64,000 nucleotides of DNA from Lineus longissimus (GCF_910592395.1 NC_088314.1:15595998-15659997), one strand, 5' to 3'; shown: positions 13,420 through 25,266, counted from the first letter of the stretch. The notes: generated from the letters alone by a model not told the origin. Program-made: numbers and translations.

Positions 13420-16140
13420 TAACATTTCAAATATATGTGTAGCTAGATTTTGAGGGAAAAATCTTATTTCCAATTTAGAATGTAACGACCTGTTTTCCAT
13501 ATATGACGCGCGGTTAGCACTATAGCAACGGATTAGAATATGTTATCCATGGAGACAACCCTAGGCGGCCGAGCAAGAAAACACGATCGACCAAATACCC
13601 TGTAACTGCTGAGAAAAACATGATGCATGTATGAGTTCCATGACAGGCACCAGAACCGCTCTGAGGAAATGAAAAAAAAGGAACTGTATATTCCCAGCGA
13701 ATTCTTACTCGAGACCATCGGCGCCGAAAAACTACTGTCTTGCCAACTAAGCAACTGTTCATTTCTTCAAAGCACTTATCTTCAGAGTTTACAAAGAACA
13801 AAATGAGAAAACGATGTAAATCTGACAGTAACATCGATTGCTTACAACAAGTGATTTGTAGCATATTGTGGAAGACTGCAGGCTCTAGTAGTAGTAGTAG
13901 AGAACCGTGCCCACCCCCTCCCCCTCCCACCTCCACCAAACACAAACACACCATATATGGTATTACTGTGACTGTCACCAGCTTTGGAACTGCTCTCGGA
14001 GATTCAAGCCATATACAGACAATACTGGCTTGAAAATCGATGCATCCATACCGTAACCTCGACCCGTTGCTCTCAATCACAATCCATATTTTTAGATTTC
14101 TTCACTTTTGGCATATTGGGTAAGTGCCATGGATGCCGTAGTTAAAGTAGTGCATAAGAGTATAAATTCGTTTTCAATTCAGCCATTAGAAAATTCGGTC
14201 CTTTGGCAAGCTGTTAATACTGTCCGGACTAACTGGTGTGAATTAACAGCTGTGCCAAGGAAGTTGCTTTGAAGTGACCCACATACATTTTAAGAAACAT
14301 ATCAAGGTTGATGATGACCTAACCTAAATTAGAAAAAAGTCCCGAATTGGCCATTGTTCCTGGCTCTTATATTCCAACGAGTGCGCTCGGCGAATATTGT
14401 TTTCCACGAAGTTATGCATTGTCAATAAAACTGATTTTGCCACACGCTTCCTCAACTTTTGCCAACACTTATTCTTGCTATGTTCCCTTACTAACCGGTG
14501 TAGAAGTAGAAAATATCCCCGTGGAAAAAGTGTCAGGCCCTTGTATTCGAGCGACTATGGTATATTAATATAAGGTTGACCACCAATAGCGAAGAGATTG
14601 AAGTGTATAATAGAATCCTTTGTTCCCAGGCATTCTCTTCTATGTCATTTCAAACTTTTATCCTTACCATGCATAGCTACCCATTTCTTTAAAGGGACAT
14701 CCAAGGCATGAGATGTGTTCGTTTTTTATTCATAAAACGGCTTCAAGCTGAACCGTGACCTCGGCCGGGACCATGACTTTTGGTACCTTGGATCGTGCCA
14801 ACCAAGTTCATTGAAATATCATTAAACTGTAATTACAGTGCGCTTTAACGGAATGTAAGCAGGCAGCCACGTGGAATTTGCATGCCATGCCAAAAAAAAT
14901 ACTCCGCAACAAGTACTGGTATTGCGAAAGCAACCGCAACTTCGAATCGACCAGAACGTTAGTGCTAGTTCGCTATTAATGACGTCACTGGCACCAAAAC
15001 TACTTCAGTTCAGATGTTGTCCTACAAACTTCCGTCAATTGCAAACATTCTTTATGAAATTACTTAGTTCAATTCATACGATACAGCGCAAAAAAAACCC
15101 GCTCAAATATGAAATTGTTCAATTATATTCATCGCGGATTACTACATTAGCCTATAATTCACATCGACACCATCATTGCCTGGTGGCGCCACGGGTTGAA
15201 TTATTCAATATGGCGACGACGAATTACAATAACGGGACTATGACCTCTCGCTCAAGTCACGTAAATTCTCGTCAATCCCCATACATTAGAGTGTAGTGAA
15301 AGTCATTACCGGTGCATAGATAATCATATGTTATGACGCTATATATGAGCTGGCGCGTGGTGGTGAGCAAGAGTATAATCCGCCTGGCCACACAAATCCC
15401 ACGCCCAAGTTGTCCTTTGGAAATAAGTAAGCTTGTCTGTCTGAAATCAACGCCCCAACACACTCCGCGTCGTTTTCCAAACCAGGTTTTCAACCGTAAA
15501 ATATAGGGATTGCCCATCTTTGACGGCCTCGCCGCGTCGCCTTTCTTGGCTTTTTAAAGACATATTATTATTTCTACGACACGTCATAACGGGTTAACGA
15601 TATCAATGAATACTAAATATTCAGTATTAAGGCAATCGGCTTCCTAACACGCGAAGTATTCACAAATTTACATGTGGCAGACATCTTCCTGGCTTGCCCG
15701 AGCATCTATACCCCACTAGTAAATCGATGGAAAAAGAAGATAGCAATCTTCATCTTGTTCCAGCGGCTATATCGCATTCCCGAGTGTTTTTGATTGCTAT
15801 ATAACCGGTTATACGAGTATTACAAGACTACGATATGTATAAGCAAAGAAGACAACCATCTTACCCGTTAACACCACAGCAATCAGAACAATCGTCAGAT
15901 ATAATCCACTGCATAGATGCATCTTTACTCGTTTGGTTGTTTCTCAAATCCTCAAAGAACGCTATTTACATCCTGTGTGCAAGCCGATATGACAGTGATT
16001 GCGTTGTTGCAGTGTGGCCTTCAGTAATTACAGCTAGTCATATGTCCCCTAATGGCGGCCTAATTACAAATACACCACAATTCCATGGAATTCAGACAGT
16101 CAGCCGGCGCTGTCAGATGACGACAATATAACGTATATAT
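13420..16140. other. no gene supported
   Basis: The longest frame (13520-14080, minus) owes its length to CCCCCT and AGT microsatellites at 13885-13930. A plus frame at 14871-15296 has no domain or splice context. Confidence 0.5.
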
Positions 16141-16318
16141 TATGCTTTACCAGCCGGTTTACCAGGCGATATTAACGAGAGCCAGTTAGCTGCTATACGC
16201 AGTGCGCAGTATAGCCTAGACGCCGCAGACAAACAAGCAATCAGGCGCAGGGGCGCTCCCCGGGGGCCAGCGATTGTTGGCATTGAAATCATGACGAACT
16301 CACTAGGATGTCTAGGCC

Positions 16319-16560
16319 AATGGTCGTAGCGATGGCGCAGACGCAGAAGCTAACATACTCTTCGACCTGCGATGAATACTACATGAAATACATTCCTGCG
16401 ACCGACTCATACCGCCTGGCTTGTCAGCTACTGTGAGTCGGTTTCAATGAATTGTATCCGTAGCAGGTAACGAAATTCGTAGGACGCGAAACAAATCACT
16501 GTTTAAATGTGTTTGTTTTCTTTAAAATCTGCCACTCATAGAATAAAACAAACAAAAAGT
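16319..16560 (+). pseudogene. third, broken copy of the exon-like segment and flank block
   Basis: From 16319 to 16432 this matches the two 122-base segments, but eight bases are lost after GACCTGC, which shifts the frame, and the acceptor is changed. It continues into AAATTCGTAGGACGC and AAATAAAACAAAC, shared with block A near 32.25-32.36 kb after a deletion. No exon of the main gene family is visible nearby. Confidence 0.55.
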
Positions 16561-16649
16561 GGGCGTGAACTTCAAAAGTATATAATTATATCTGGCTATC
16601 TTATGGATGTCAGCTAATTATGTGCCTGAAAAATCTCCTTTACAATGAA

Positions 16650-17880
16650 TAAGAGCCCGCTCCTTGGTCTCCAGTCCGGCAATTATGGTACGATTTTGAC
16701 CGTTTGTAGGATCTGGGTGGTGTCAAAGGTGCATGGCGCCCTGCCCTCTTTTGGTCACAATACCAATCTTCCTCGAATGTGCCACAGAGACTTTCTCTCG
16801 GTCTCTATCTACACAATGTGTAGGTTCCTGAATTCAGTGCCAACTAATTGGTCTCGGGAGCAACCCGGGACATGCCATGCATCCCACGTCAGGGGCATAT
16901 TTTCGCGAATATGACGAATAGACGATAGACAATAAAGCAAAGACGGCTCACCAAAACTTTAAACGGATTTTAAAGAGCGAGTCACGTGGTGATCAATGAC
17001 GTTGCATAAACCCAAAGAACCGGGCGTCCTAACATCGCGGGCGCCATCTATATACACATCGGTTGCTTCATCACCAGCGTCGATCATCAAAAACACCGTC
17101 CGTCCAGCGAACATCTATCATCAAATCTCCTGGTTGGGTGTAGCAACAAACACCAGAAACTATGCTCTGGTCTTTGACCTAAAGCCCCAGCCTCAACTGC
17201 ATTAAATACACACCGTGTAATAAAACAAGTATTTTTGGGTTTAGATCAAAGTCTCTACGCTGTATGCAACATTGTATGTGATTATAGAGGATGCACTATG
17301 AGAGACGTCATCAGTGCATTGAACCTATAATAGTTTAGTAAACCCCATCTAAAAACTAACTTCAAAACTGGGCCAAGTGGACGGAATGTATTTACGCGAT
17401 CCTGATAATCGATCAACAAAATGAATGGCCAAAGACGGCAAATGGTGATGAAAACAAAAATGGCTGACCGGCAGCCCGCACCGGCTCAACTTTTAAGGTC
17501 AGGCACCTCTATTAAACCAATCAGCTCGCGGTTTTACACGATAATAGTCCAGTTTGAGATCAATGCGTCTCACCATACCAGTTGAACGGTATTTTCCATT
17601 CCAAAAATATATTTTTCTTATATATTGATAATTAGATGTATCTAAGAATAAAGAAAATGATGAAGTTTCAGTCCAATTGGCTTACTTGTGTGGTTTGGGG
17701 CCTCAAATTAACCCGTTGTGGTCAAAAAGCTGTTTCGCGGGTAAAAAGCCGTCAGAAATTACCCCCCCCCCCCCAACTTCGGACCCCCAAACTCTGAAAT
17801 TATCACACACAACGTACAACGAAAATTTCATGGCTTGACAGGCTTGGACGAGTCTATTTGGCTGTGAAAGCGTTCCTCGC
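16650..17880. other. no gene recognised; weak dispersed repeat
   Basis: 16980-17420 shares short stretches (CATC.CGGGCGCCATCTAT, TTTTTGGGTTT) with 47280-47610, probably an old repeat. A 13-base C run is at 17762. Confidence 0.45.
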
Positions 17881-17887
17881 TGAGTTC

Positions 17888-18702
17888 CCCTTTAGCTCCT
17901 AGACGCCCGGAACCGCCCTGCCCGTTTCTCCCGCAACCGCCCGACGGCATAAATCATAAATGGAAAATTACATGGAACTGTGGAGTGAGACCAACCTCGT
18001 TTTCAGGTACCAAGAAGTATACTGCATTGAATGCATGCAAGTTTTTATCATGTTGCTGTGTATCGATAGTGTGTAATTTTCAGTTCAAGTTTGGGACCAA
18101 GGTTTGTTGACATTTTGCAAATCACGCCATTGTGGAGCTATTGTGTGGCAGGACAATGGCTTATTTTGGAGTCGACGATGTGTTACAGCAGCTGGATTTA
18201 GACAGCGACAATTCAGATAGTTGTGTTGATGACTTTGGAAGTTCAGACTTAGATATTGGAGGAGGAATTGAGGTAGGAGGGTGTGTGGAAAAGGGCCTAT
18301 AAGGGTCACTTGCAAAACCACTAAGCACTACATGCATTGCAGCACTGCTACGTGCATTGGTCATTGGTTTATGTGTTGAAGTGCTGCTATGATGTACATG
18401 GGCCATGCTGTGATTATCTTAGCGCCATTTTGTCGTCTGCGTGGGAGTACACGTGGTCGGGCGGATCTGGGCGTCCAGGAGACATGAGTAAATGTTCTTA
18501 CCTGACCCCTTTTTTCCACAAAAAAACCCTCCGATGTGTAGAGACTTCCATAGAACAAAATAAACACATCTTGTAGTACATTATCTTTTAGTTTTTCTAT
18601 CTCTTTTTCCAAAAGACGAATACTTGTCTTTTTTTGTGAAAATGTGAAAATGCTTTAGGGAACTACGGTATCTAAAAAATGAAATCTCTAGGAGCTAAAG
18701 GG
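17888..18702 (+). mobile_element. piggyBac-like non-autonomous element
   Basis: Ends are CCCTTTAGCTCCTAG (17888) and its complement CTAGGAGCTAAAGGG (to 18702). The right end is followed by TTAA, the piggyBac target. The left TTAA is missing or mutated. A plus-strand frame at about 18156 starts MAYFGVDDVLQQLDL, continues with DSDNSDSCVDDFGSSDL and meets a possible donor (GAG|GTAGGA). An acidic serine-rich start is typical of piggyBac-family transposases, but no catalytic core remains. Confidence 0.55.
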
Positions 18703-18838
18703 TTAACTCTGGTAAATGGTTATGAGTGTGTGGATTGTGCCAATTTAACTGAAAAATGGCTTAGCCGTTTATTACAGGTACACCCCTGTCGGAAAGTTTA
18801 AGGACACGAGTTCTTTTTACAATTTTCTCAAAAACTAC

Positions 18839-19843
18839 CGGGCCAACTGGAACTAAAGTTTTATCGTATCTGGATAAACTTCTTGGGTATCGTTTACAAT
18901 AAGTTTGGCTTTTATAGTCGATTAGGTAAAAACGTTATGGCCCTTTTTTCAGAGGTATGTTATTTTACTTTTTTGTCTGCAGATTTTTTCTGCCGTTTTT
19001 TTGCAACATCACCTGGTAATATATTAAATAAAAGCAATTTCTAGCAAAAATTGGTAAGTTTAGTCAAAGGTTTTGGGAAAAAATATAGTTTTTTGCCATT
19101 TTCTCAATGATATTTTGCTGGCCAAGGTGACATCTTTTGACACTGTCCCATTGATCATTACAGTGGTTATTGGTCACAATGATGATGTGCACTCCAGCCA
19201 AATCCTCACCCCATGTCAGATTACCAGACTACATATAACAATAAGATGTGCACTTGGGCCAGGGCCTCAACCCATGTCAGATTATCTGACCACAGGCAAC
19301 AGACCAAACCAATTGCAGTGCTGTTTCTTTCTACTGTAAACATTCTTTTAAGCCATCCACCATAGGCAAGATAAGGCACAGCAATAAGGGGCATCAGGGT
19401 TTAGTGACCTAGCTTGTTGCAAAAATACACAGGACATGAGTTCACTTGCGATTGAATTGGGTGTGGCTGCCAAAACTTCTTCAGTATGACAAGAACTCAA
19501 TCATGTAAAACATTTTTTGAATCGTTCCAATTGCCTTGTTCTGACTTGTTCAGCCTATATACTGTAGAAAGTTAGCAATTGGGAGTATTTTTTTGGCAAA
19601 AACCTCAAAAAGTGATGCCTTCCAACAATTTATTAACAACAAATCTGTGCTTAAAGTTGCTTTCGTTATTGTGTCCAGATGATGTTGCAAAAAACGGCAG
19701 AAAAATCTGCAGAGAAAAAAGTAAAAAAAACATACCTCTGGGCCATAACGTTTTTACCTAATTGACAAAAAAGCCAAACCTATTGTAAATGATACCCAAG
19801 AAGTTTATCCAAATATGATAAAACTTTGGTTCCAGTTGGCCCA
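18839..19843. mobile_element. 1-kb element with about 170-base terminal inverted repeats
   Basis: The left arm from 18839 (GGGCCAACTGGAACTAAAG) is the reverse complement of the right arm ending at 19843, over about 170 bases. It includes the internal landmarks GTTTATCC, AAACGTT and GCAACATCA. Some further similarity continues inward. The middle (19170-19320) has two copies of CCATGTCAGATTA. No transposase frame; non-autonomous. Confidence 0.7.
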
Positions 19844-20301
19844 TGTATTGATTAATTGAGCTTAGGCCTACACGTATAACACCCAAGCAGAGCATTAATT
19901 AGGTAAAAGTCATTGAAGATTTTCATTGAATAGCATTCCGCGAAGATAAGGTCTCTGCAGCTGCTGCCATCTATTTCCCCATCGCTGAATTACAGACAAT
20001 GTCGGATAAACATGCGGTTTCGTAATGGATTCAGGCTTTCTAACTAGGGCAGTAAGATTCAATCTGGCACATGTCCGAGTGTTGGAAATACTACATAATT
20101 GTTCTGAATATTTTTCTCTCTGACTCTATGGTATCATTCATGCTAAAAACAATGCAGGGTCAAAGATAATTGACTTTTAAATAAGCTCAAATGCGTAGAA
20201 ATAAGTGTCGATGTCCGACTGTCACGTGACTAAAACGTCATCAATATCTTATGCAAATGACCTTGTGAGCTATAAATAGTAACTTCGCGCAATGCTATTT
20301 G

Positions 20302-20942
20302 TGTGTGGGAGAATGGGTTAATGTCTTTAATAGTTGTGCTGCCCATTCCAGATGGCAGCACAAGCTGGTCTTGCCTTTTTCAATACACTAGTTTTAATGC
20401 TCTTTTTAAAGAGCATTAAATACCTTTAATCATTACATAATATATATACTTATACCTATTTAAGTGAATGTTTGGTGTGGCCCAGTGCCATTCCTTGAGT
20501 TTATCACTCTACTATAACATTATTCCTTGCTTATCCTTAATTCTATGTGCTTGCAGGCATACAGGCACCTGCAAGCACATAGAATTAAGGATAAGCAAGG
20601 AATAATGTTATAGTAGAGTGATAAACTCAAGGAATGGCTTTTAATGACGGAATGACGGAATATATTTACAATTTACAGAACACGAATATGTACATACCTG
20701 CAAGCACATAGAATTAAGGATAAGCAAGGAATAATGTTATAGTAGAGTGATAAACTCAAGGAATGGCACTGGGCCACACCAAACATTCACTTAAATAGGT
20801 ATAAGTATATATATTATGTAATGATTAAAGGTATTAAAGAGCATTAAAACTAGTGTATTGAAAAAGGCAAGACCAGCTTGTGCTGCCATCTGGAATGGGC
20901 AGCACAACTATTAAAGACATTAACCCATTCTCCCACATACAC
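20302..20942. mobile_element. 0.64-kb palindromic element with near-identical arms
   Basis: Left arm 20302-20557 and right arm about 20698-20942 are inverted copies that differ at only a few positions. Shared blocks include GGGAGAATGGGTTAATG at the outer end and CCTGCAAGCACATAGAATT at the inner end. A second partial copy of the inner right arm (20567-20637) and a 60-base spacer make the centre asymmetric. No open frame. No clear target duplication. Confidence 0.75.
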
Positions 20943-20965
20943 CCCCTACTTATAGAAATTTCTCC

Positions 20966-21011
20966 CGAAATTTAGTTTAATAAAGGTTCCGAAATTTAGT
21001 TTAATAAAGGT
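20966..21011. repeat. tandem duplication of a 23-bp motif
   Basis: CCGAAATTTAGTTTAATAAA followed by GGTT occurs twice in a row between the two palindromes. Confidence 0.8.
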
Positions 21012-21092
21012 TGGCGTGAGTCAGGTCAGTGAATAAGATTGCAGGTAGTGCAATCTTTGTCAGGTGGAATTATGACACGTTCTTATTGCACA

Positions 21093-23266
21093 TATGGAAT
21101 GCCAAAGCGGAATAAACTCAACACAAGAAAATATCTCAAGATATTCTAAATTCTCTACCAACAATCATGAACTTCAACCAAAACTTTAAAGAAACACCCT
21201 CAAAACAAAAAAAAGACGCAAGAAAGAGGAAACAGCTCAAGATAAAAAAAGCCTCCCTCAAAGAAAAATAATTCGCCTCAACATTAAAAAAGTCCCTCAA
21301 GGCAAAAAATTCCCTCAAGATATAAAAAACTCCCTCAAGATAAAGAATTCGCCTCAACATTAAAAAATTCCCTCAAGATATAAAATTTTCCTCAAGATGT
21401 AAAAAACTCCCTCAAGAAAAATAATTCGCCTCAACATTAAAAAGGTCCCTCAAGCAAAAAATTCCCTCAAGATATAAAAACTCTCTCAAGATATAAAAAC
21501 TTCTTCAAGACAAAGAATTCGCCTCAACATTAAAAAAGTCCCTCAAGACAAAGAATTTCCTCAAGATATAAAAATTCCCCCAAGACTCACGTGACCAGGA
21601 TCAAGAATCACGTGACACGCATAAATCCCTGACGTCAGACGTCGGCGCGCAAGCTGTCAGCTTTGACATTTAGGCCATGGGACGAGTGGCAAAAATGTGT
21701 CTACAAAAAGGATTCCGTTTGACAAATTAGCGGGCAAATTGAAAACAGTCGTTTTTGGGTAATATGGGGGTGCTGATTTCAAAAATCAATTTTTCTCCCG
21801 CGTAAAGTTGCACATTAAGTCAGAAATGAGACCCTTAATAGGGCCTAATGGTCCCAAAGTAAGGGTCAAAAAGTTGATGTCATCGAAACATGTCAACATG
21901 GGTATCAAAATGAAGGTCTATGGGGGTACTTTAACATTGCATAGTTTTTGGCCCCCTTTACGAACCGTGGGACCCCCCAGGGAGGGTCAAAAAGGGCAAA
22001 AGTGGTAACTTTGACCCTGTCCCACGATCTTCATAGGGACTATAAATGGATAAAAAATGTTTTATTTGACAGTAATCGTATAGACCTTCAAAATGATACC
22101 CATGACAACACTCTCGGGGTAAGGGTTGCCGAGATAGTAAGTTTGACCCCTTTTTAGGCTCCAAATTTAAGATCTCGAAAACCTTTTGCCCAAGGGTGTC
22201 GTCATGGGTATCTATGAAAAGGTCTATGTGAGTACTGTTGAATAAAACAGTTTTTATCCACATGCGGTGCCCATGAAGCTCATGGGAGGCGGTCAAAGTT
22301 TCCACTTTTGCCCTTTTTGACCCTCCCTGGGGGGTCCCACGGTTCGTTAAGGGGGCCAAAAACTATGCAATGTTAAAGTACCCCCATAGACCTTCATTTT
22401 GATACCCATGTTGACATGTTTCGATGACATCAACTTTTTGACCCCTACTTTGGGACCATTAGGCCCTATTAAGGGTCTCATTTCTGACCTAATATGCAAC
22501 TTTACGCGGGCGAAAAATTGATTTTTGAAATCAGCACCCCCATATTACCCAAAAACGACTGTTTTCAATTTGCCCGCTAATTTGTCAAACGGAACTTCAC
22601 ATTTTTCACACTCGTCCCATGGCCTAATTTTGAGGATGGCGAGGCAGCACATGCAGCAGGCTGAGCTTGATCGACTCTTCCAGGACTCTCAAATGGAGGA
22701 TCTGTTAAAAGATCTCCGTCGTAATACGACCGATGCTCCCGAAGGCGTACGTGGCATCGTCCGGCAGCTGCTCGATCATCCGTACATGGCAGGGATAGGG
22801 CGCCAGCTACCACTACCAACGGGGTCAACGACAACAGCAGCAGCAGCAACAACAAGTGACATAACTTCCTGGTCACGTGATTCTTGATCCTGGTCACGTG
22901 AGTCTTGGGGGAGTTTTTATATCTTGAGGGAATTTTTTGTCTTGAGGGACTTTTTTAATGTTGAGGCGAATTCTTTTTCTTGAGGAAGTTTTTATATCTT
23001 GAGAGAGTTTTTATATCTTGAGGGATTTTTTTGCCTTGAGGGACCTTTTTAATGTTGAGGCGAATTCTTTTTCTTGAGGGAGTTTTTTATATCTTGAGAG
23101 AGTTTTTATATCTTGAGGGAATTTTTTCCTCTTTCTTGCGTCTTTTTTTTTTGTTTTGAGGGTGTTTCTTTAAAGTTTTGGTTGAAGTTCATGATTGTTG
23201 GTAGAGAATTTAGAATATCTTGAGATATTTTCTTGTGTTGAGTTTATTCCGCTTTGGCATTCCATA
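21093..23266. mobile_element. 2.17-kb foldback (giant palindrome) element with 6-bp target duplication
   Basis: The two halves are inverted copies over nearly their whole length, about 1 kb per arm. The outer part (21093-21600 and 22880-23266) is built from short tandem units of the type CCTCAAGATATAAAAA. The inner part (21715-22010 and 22310-22590) is unique sequence and continues to a centre near 22160. The ends read TATGGAATGCC and its complement. Both sides are flanked by TGCACA (21087-21092 and 23267-23272). The paralogous flank of gene 2 keeps an unoccupied site near 40115 (ATTGCACAGGCTATT). No transposase is encoded. Confidence 0.85.
22636..22887 (+). CDS. ORF present only in the right arm of the foldback element
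   Basis: The frame starts MARQHMQQAELDRLFQD, continues through a helical charged stretch (MEDLLKDLRRNTTDAPEG, LLDHPYMAGIG) and ends in a Thr/Ala run encoded by a CAG/CAA microsatellite. The matching place in the left arm (about 21624-21665) holds only some 40 unrelated bases, so this is an asymmetric insert. It is richer in GC than the surroundings. It could be a captured host exon or the first exon of a lost transposase. Not recognised. Confidence 0.35.
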   Translation: MARQHMQQAELDRLFQDSQMEDLLKDLRRNTTDAPEGVRGIVRQLLDHPYMAGIGRQLPLPTGSTTTAAAATTSDITSWSRDS

Positions 23267-24079
23267 TGCACATGCTATTCGCACTCTCTTATTAATCACC
23301 TCTTGATAATGGTTTAGTATGCTGACCGAGGTCGACATATTATACATGTAGGGGCTAGCTGGATGCAATACTTGTGAAAACATGGCAACAATGATATGGA
23401 CTTCGTGCTGAAGAGCAATTAGCAACTAAGAATCTAATCTGTATTTTTGACCATGGTCATGAATGTTCACCATTTTGTTTAGATATGTCCAGATAACAAA
23501 GTTACATTTAAGCTGATGATCATAAGAGACACCAGAACAAATTGTTTTCCGAAATATCTAGAGTAACCACAAGCGCATGAAGCTACCTGAATGCATGGTA
23601 GAGATCGACCTGCCCCTTGATTAAGACACTTTACATAAAAAAACAATACACCTCACATTGCAGGGTTTCTGCCAGAGGGGGGGGGCAAGGGGGCACTAGC
23701 CCCCCTCAGCAAAATGAGGGGGGGGGGCTTTCCCCCTCAACTTTGCTGAGTAATGATTTCAAAATATCTCTTATTTAAAGGCCATATATCTAGGTTTTTT
23801 GCCATTTTCTGCTGTAAGACGATTTCAAAAGTGTACCTAACACGTTATACAATACAGAAATCCAAATGCAATTAGCTCCATCCATTTTGAAGATTTGGCC
23901 AATTATGTGTTTGACAATTTGATTACCTAATCAGGCTAGCAACTGGCTTGTTAGAGCCAGGCGGCGGGTTCGGCAAAAGTTGTGATGTAGATCAGGTTAT
24001 CTGTACATGTCATGCAATCATAAAAGCAGGAGGGCCTTAATTAATTATGCACACCTGGAAGTAATGTGTATCATTCACT

Positions 24080-24385
24080 ATGGTGTATTGTGTGGCTCCG
24101 AATTGTGTCAAGGCTAGCACAAAGAACAATCGAATGACGGATGGGACCCATTTTCATGAATTTCCAAAGCCAGTTGAACGAGAGAGGAGGAAGCTGTGGA
24201 TTCGGAAGTGCAAACGTTTGGAGTGTTGGAAGCCTGGGCCTTCGGCCAAACTTTGCAGTGATCACTTTATCGATACGGATTATCACATGAAACCAGATAT
24301 CTGCATCCAACTGAATATCAAATGCCACTTGTTAAAAACAGCTGTTCCAACCATGTCAATTGCATTTAATGCCCGAGGCTGCTGA
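24080..24385 (+). CDS. THAP-type zinc-finger protein (transposon-borne, short)
   Basis: 101 residues that make up a nearly complete THAP domain: C4 and C9, FPK near residues 28-30, W40, the CSDHF motif with C59 and H62, and the AVPT signature at 88-91. It ends 10 residues after AVPT, so there is no catalytic region. The C2CH cysteines and histidine, the conserved W, F and P and the AVPT box are all present, so DNA binding is plausible. It lies between terminal inverted repeats (23775 and 25171) and is best read as the DNA-binding exon of a deleted element rather than a host gene. Confidence 0.7.
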   Translation: MVYCVAPNCVKASTKNNRMTDGTHFHEFPKPVERERRKLWIRKCKRLECWKPGPSAKLCSDHFIDTDYHMKPDICIQLNIKCHLLKTAVPTMSIAFNARGC

Positions 24386-24779
24386 GGTCGGTTGTTATAC
24401 ATAATGTGTAGGCCCTTTTGGGGCCTGTGATACCGCATAGTGTCTTCTTGTGTTCCAGCCATAGAAAGGTGACAGCGACACAGGTCAGTGTCAGTGACAG
24501 CCACTGTCAATGACAGATTATTGTCATCTGACATCTAGGCCTATCTAACGTTGCACGGCATTATATCGTCACGTGAAGATGATTGTGCATAATACCGTCA
24601 CTTTTCAATAGTAGTTCAGCGTCATGACATAACTGGCGATACAACACAGACGAGGCGAAACAATATTGTGCAACATTAGTCTGTTCAAAAATCATACATG
24701 TTATGCATCTGCAACCGTCTATCAATGTCTTCTTTGCTATATCGGCAGGTCTGCCATGCAAATTGATTAACCACAAATT

Positions 24780-24932
24780 CTAATCACTTTCGTCCGAATG
24801 ATCACTCTCATTATGATCTAGTGATATTAATGGCTCGAACATGTACGGCTCAACGTTTAAATATCCTTCTGTATCGACCAAAACATCCTCAAATTCACTG
24901 CTCTCACTCTCTGAACTGTATGCGGAAGCCAT
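24780..24932 (-). CDS. short acidic ORF in the THAP element, possibly P2X7-tail-like protein N-terminus
   Basis: 50 codons beginning MASAYSSESESSEFEDV, containing EPYMFEPL and ending in NESDHSDESD then TAG. An acidic serine-rich start with a PYMFEP motif recalls the N-terminal side of the cysteine-rich P2X7-C-tail-like domain proteins that occur beside THAP and YqaJ genes in some animal elements. A cysteine cluster (GCRCITC) occurs further on, out of frame, near 24700. It is convergent with the THAP frame. A guess based on motif memory. Confidence 0.35.
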   Translation of the reverse strand: MASAYSSESESSEFEDVLVDTEGYLNVEPYMFEPLISLDHNESDHSDESD

Positions 24933-25171
24933 CTTGCTTTGTTCTGACTGGCCTGATCTACGTCATCAAAAAATCCCTAGCGGCCACATGTGGAACTAAT
25001 CTAAAGTTGTGTGTGGTGGGAAATTCAAATAGTGTAAAATTGAAAATTGAAATAACTAAATAATGACTTTATTATTAGAATTTTTTTAATGTCTGGGATC
25101 TTGTTTTTTTAACCCTCAACATATTTCATGAGTATCAAGCATGTTTTCAAACCTTGATATATGGCCTTTAA

Positions 25172-25266
25172 GCTAAATGAAAGAGATAAGATAAGGTGTA
25201 AACCACTGGAATGTCCTTATCTTAACTGACAACATCAGGGATGTGTCAGACAGTATCAAACAGACA
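25172..25266. repeat. 95-bp dispersed segment, copy 1
   Basis: Nearly identical to 31617-31712; the first 50 bases are the same. It contains an 8-base inverted pair (AGATAAGG and CCTTATCT). It starts directly after the right end of the THAP element. Confidence 0.75.

Larger units (their letters stand above)
23775..25171. mobile_element. THAP-bearing DNA transposon, internally deleted (ISL2EU- or P-like)
   Basis: Terminal inverted repeats of about 23 bases: TTAAAGGCCATATATC at the left end (23775) and its complement at the right end (to 25171), followed inward by AGGTTT. It contains a THAP-domain frame on the plus strand and a short acidic frame on the minus strand, but no recognisable transposase or nuclease, so it is non-autonomous. 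THAP domains bind DNA in P-element and ISL2EU-type transposons; which one this is cannot be settled here. No clear target-site duplication. Confidence 0.6.

Noticed and set aside
13520-14080. 186-codon minus frame, the longest in the first 17 kb
   Set aside because: It crosses CCCCCT and AGT microsatellites that yield Gly and Leu runs. No domain, and the complementary strand is also open.
14871-15296. 141-codon plus frame
   Set aside because: No recognisable domain, low-complexity His/Asn/Ser content and no splice partner.
21136-23160. CRISPR-like array of short repeats (CCTCAAGATATAAAA)
   Set aside because: Units are adjacent and degenerate without unique spacers, and they belong to the arms of a eukaryotic foldback element.
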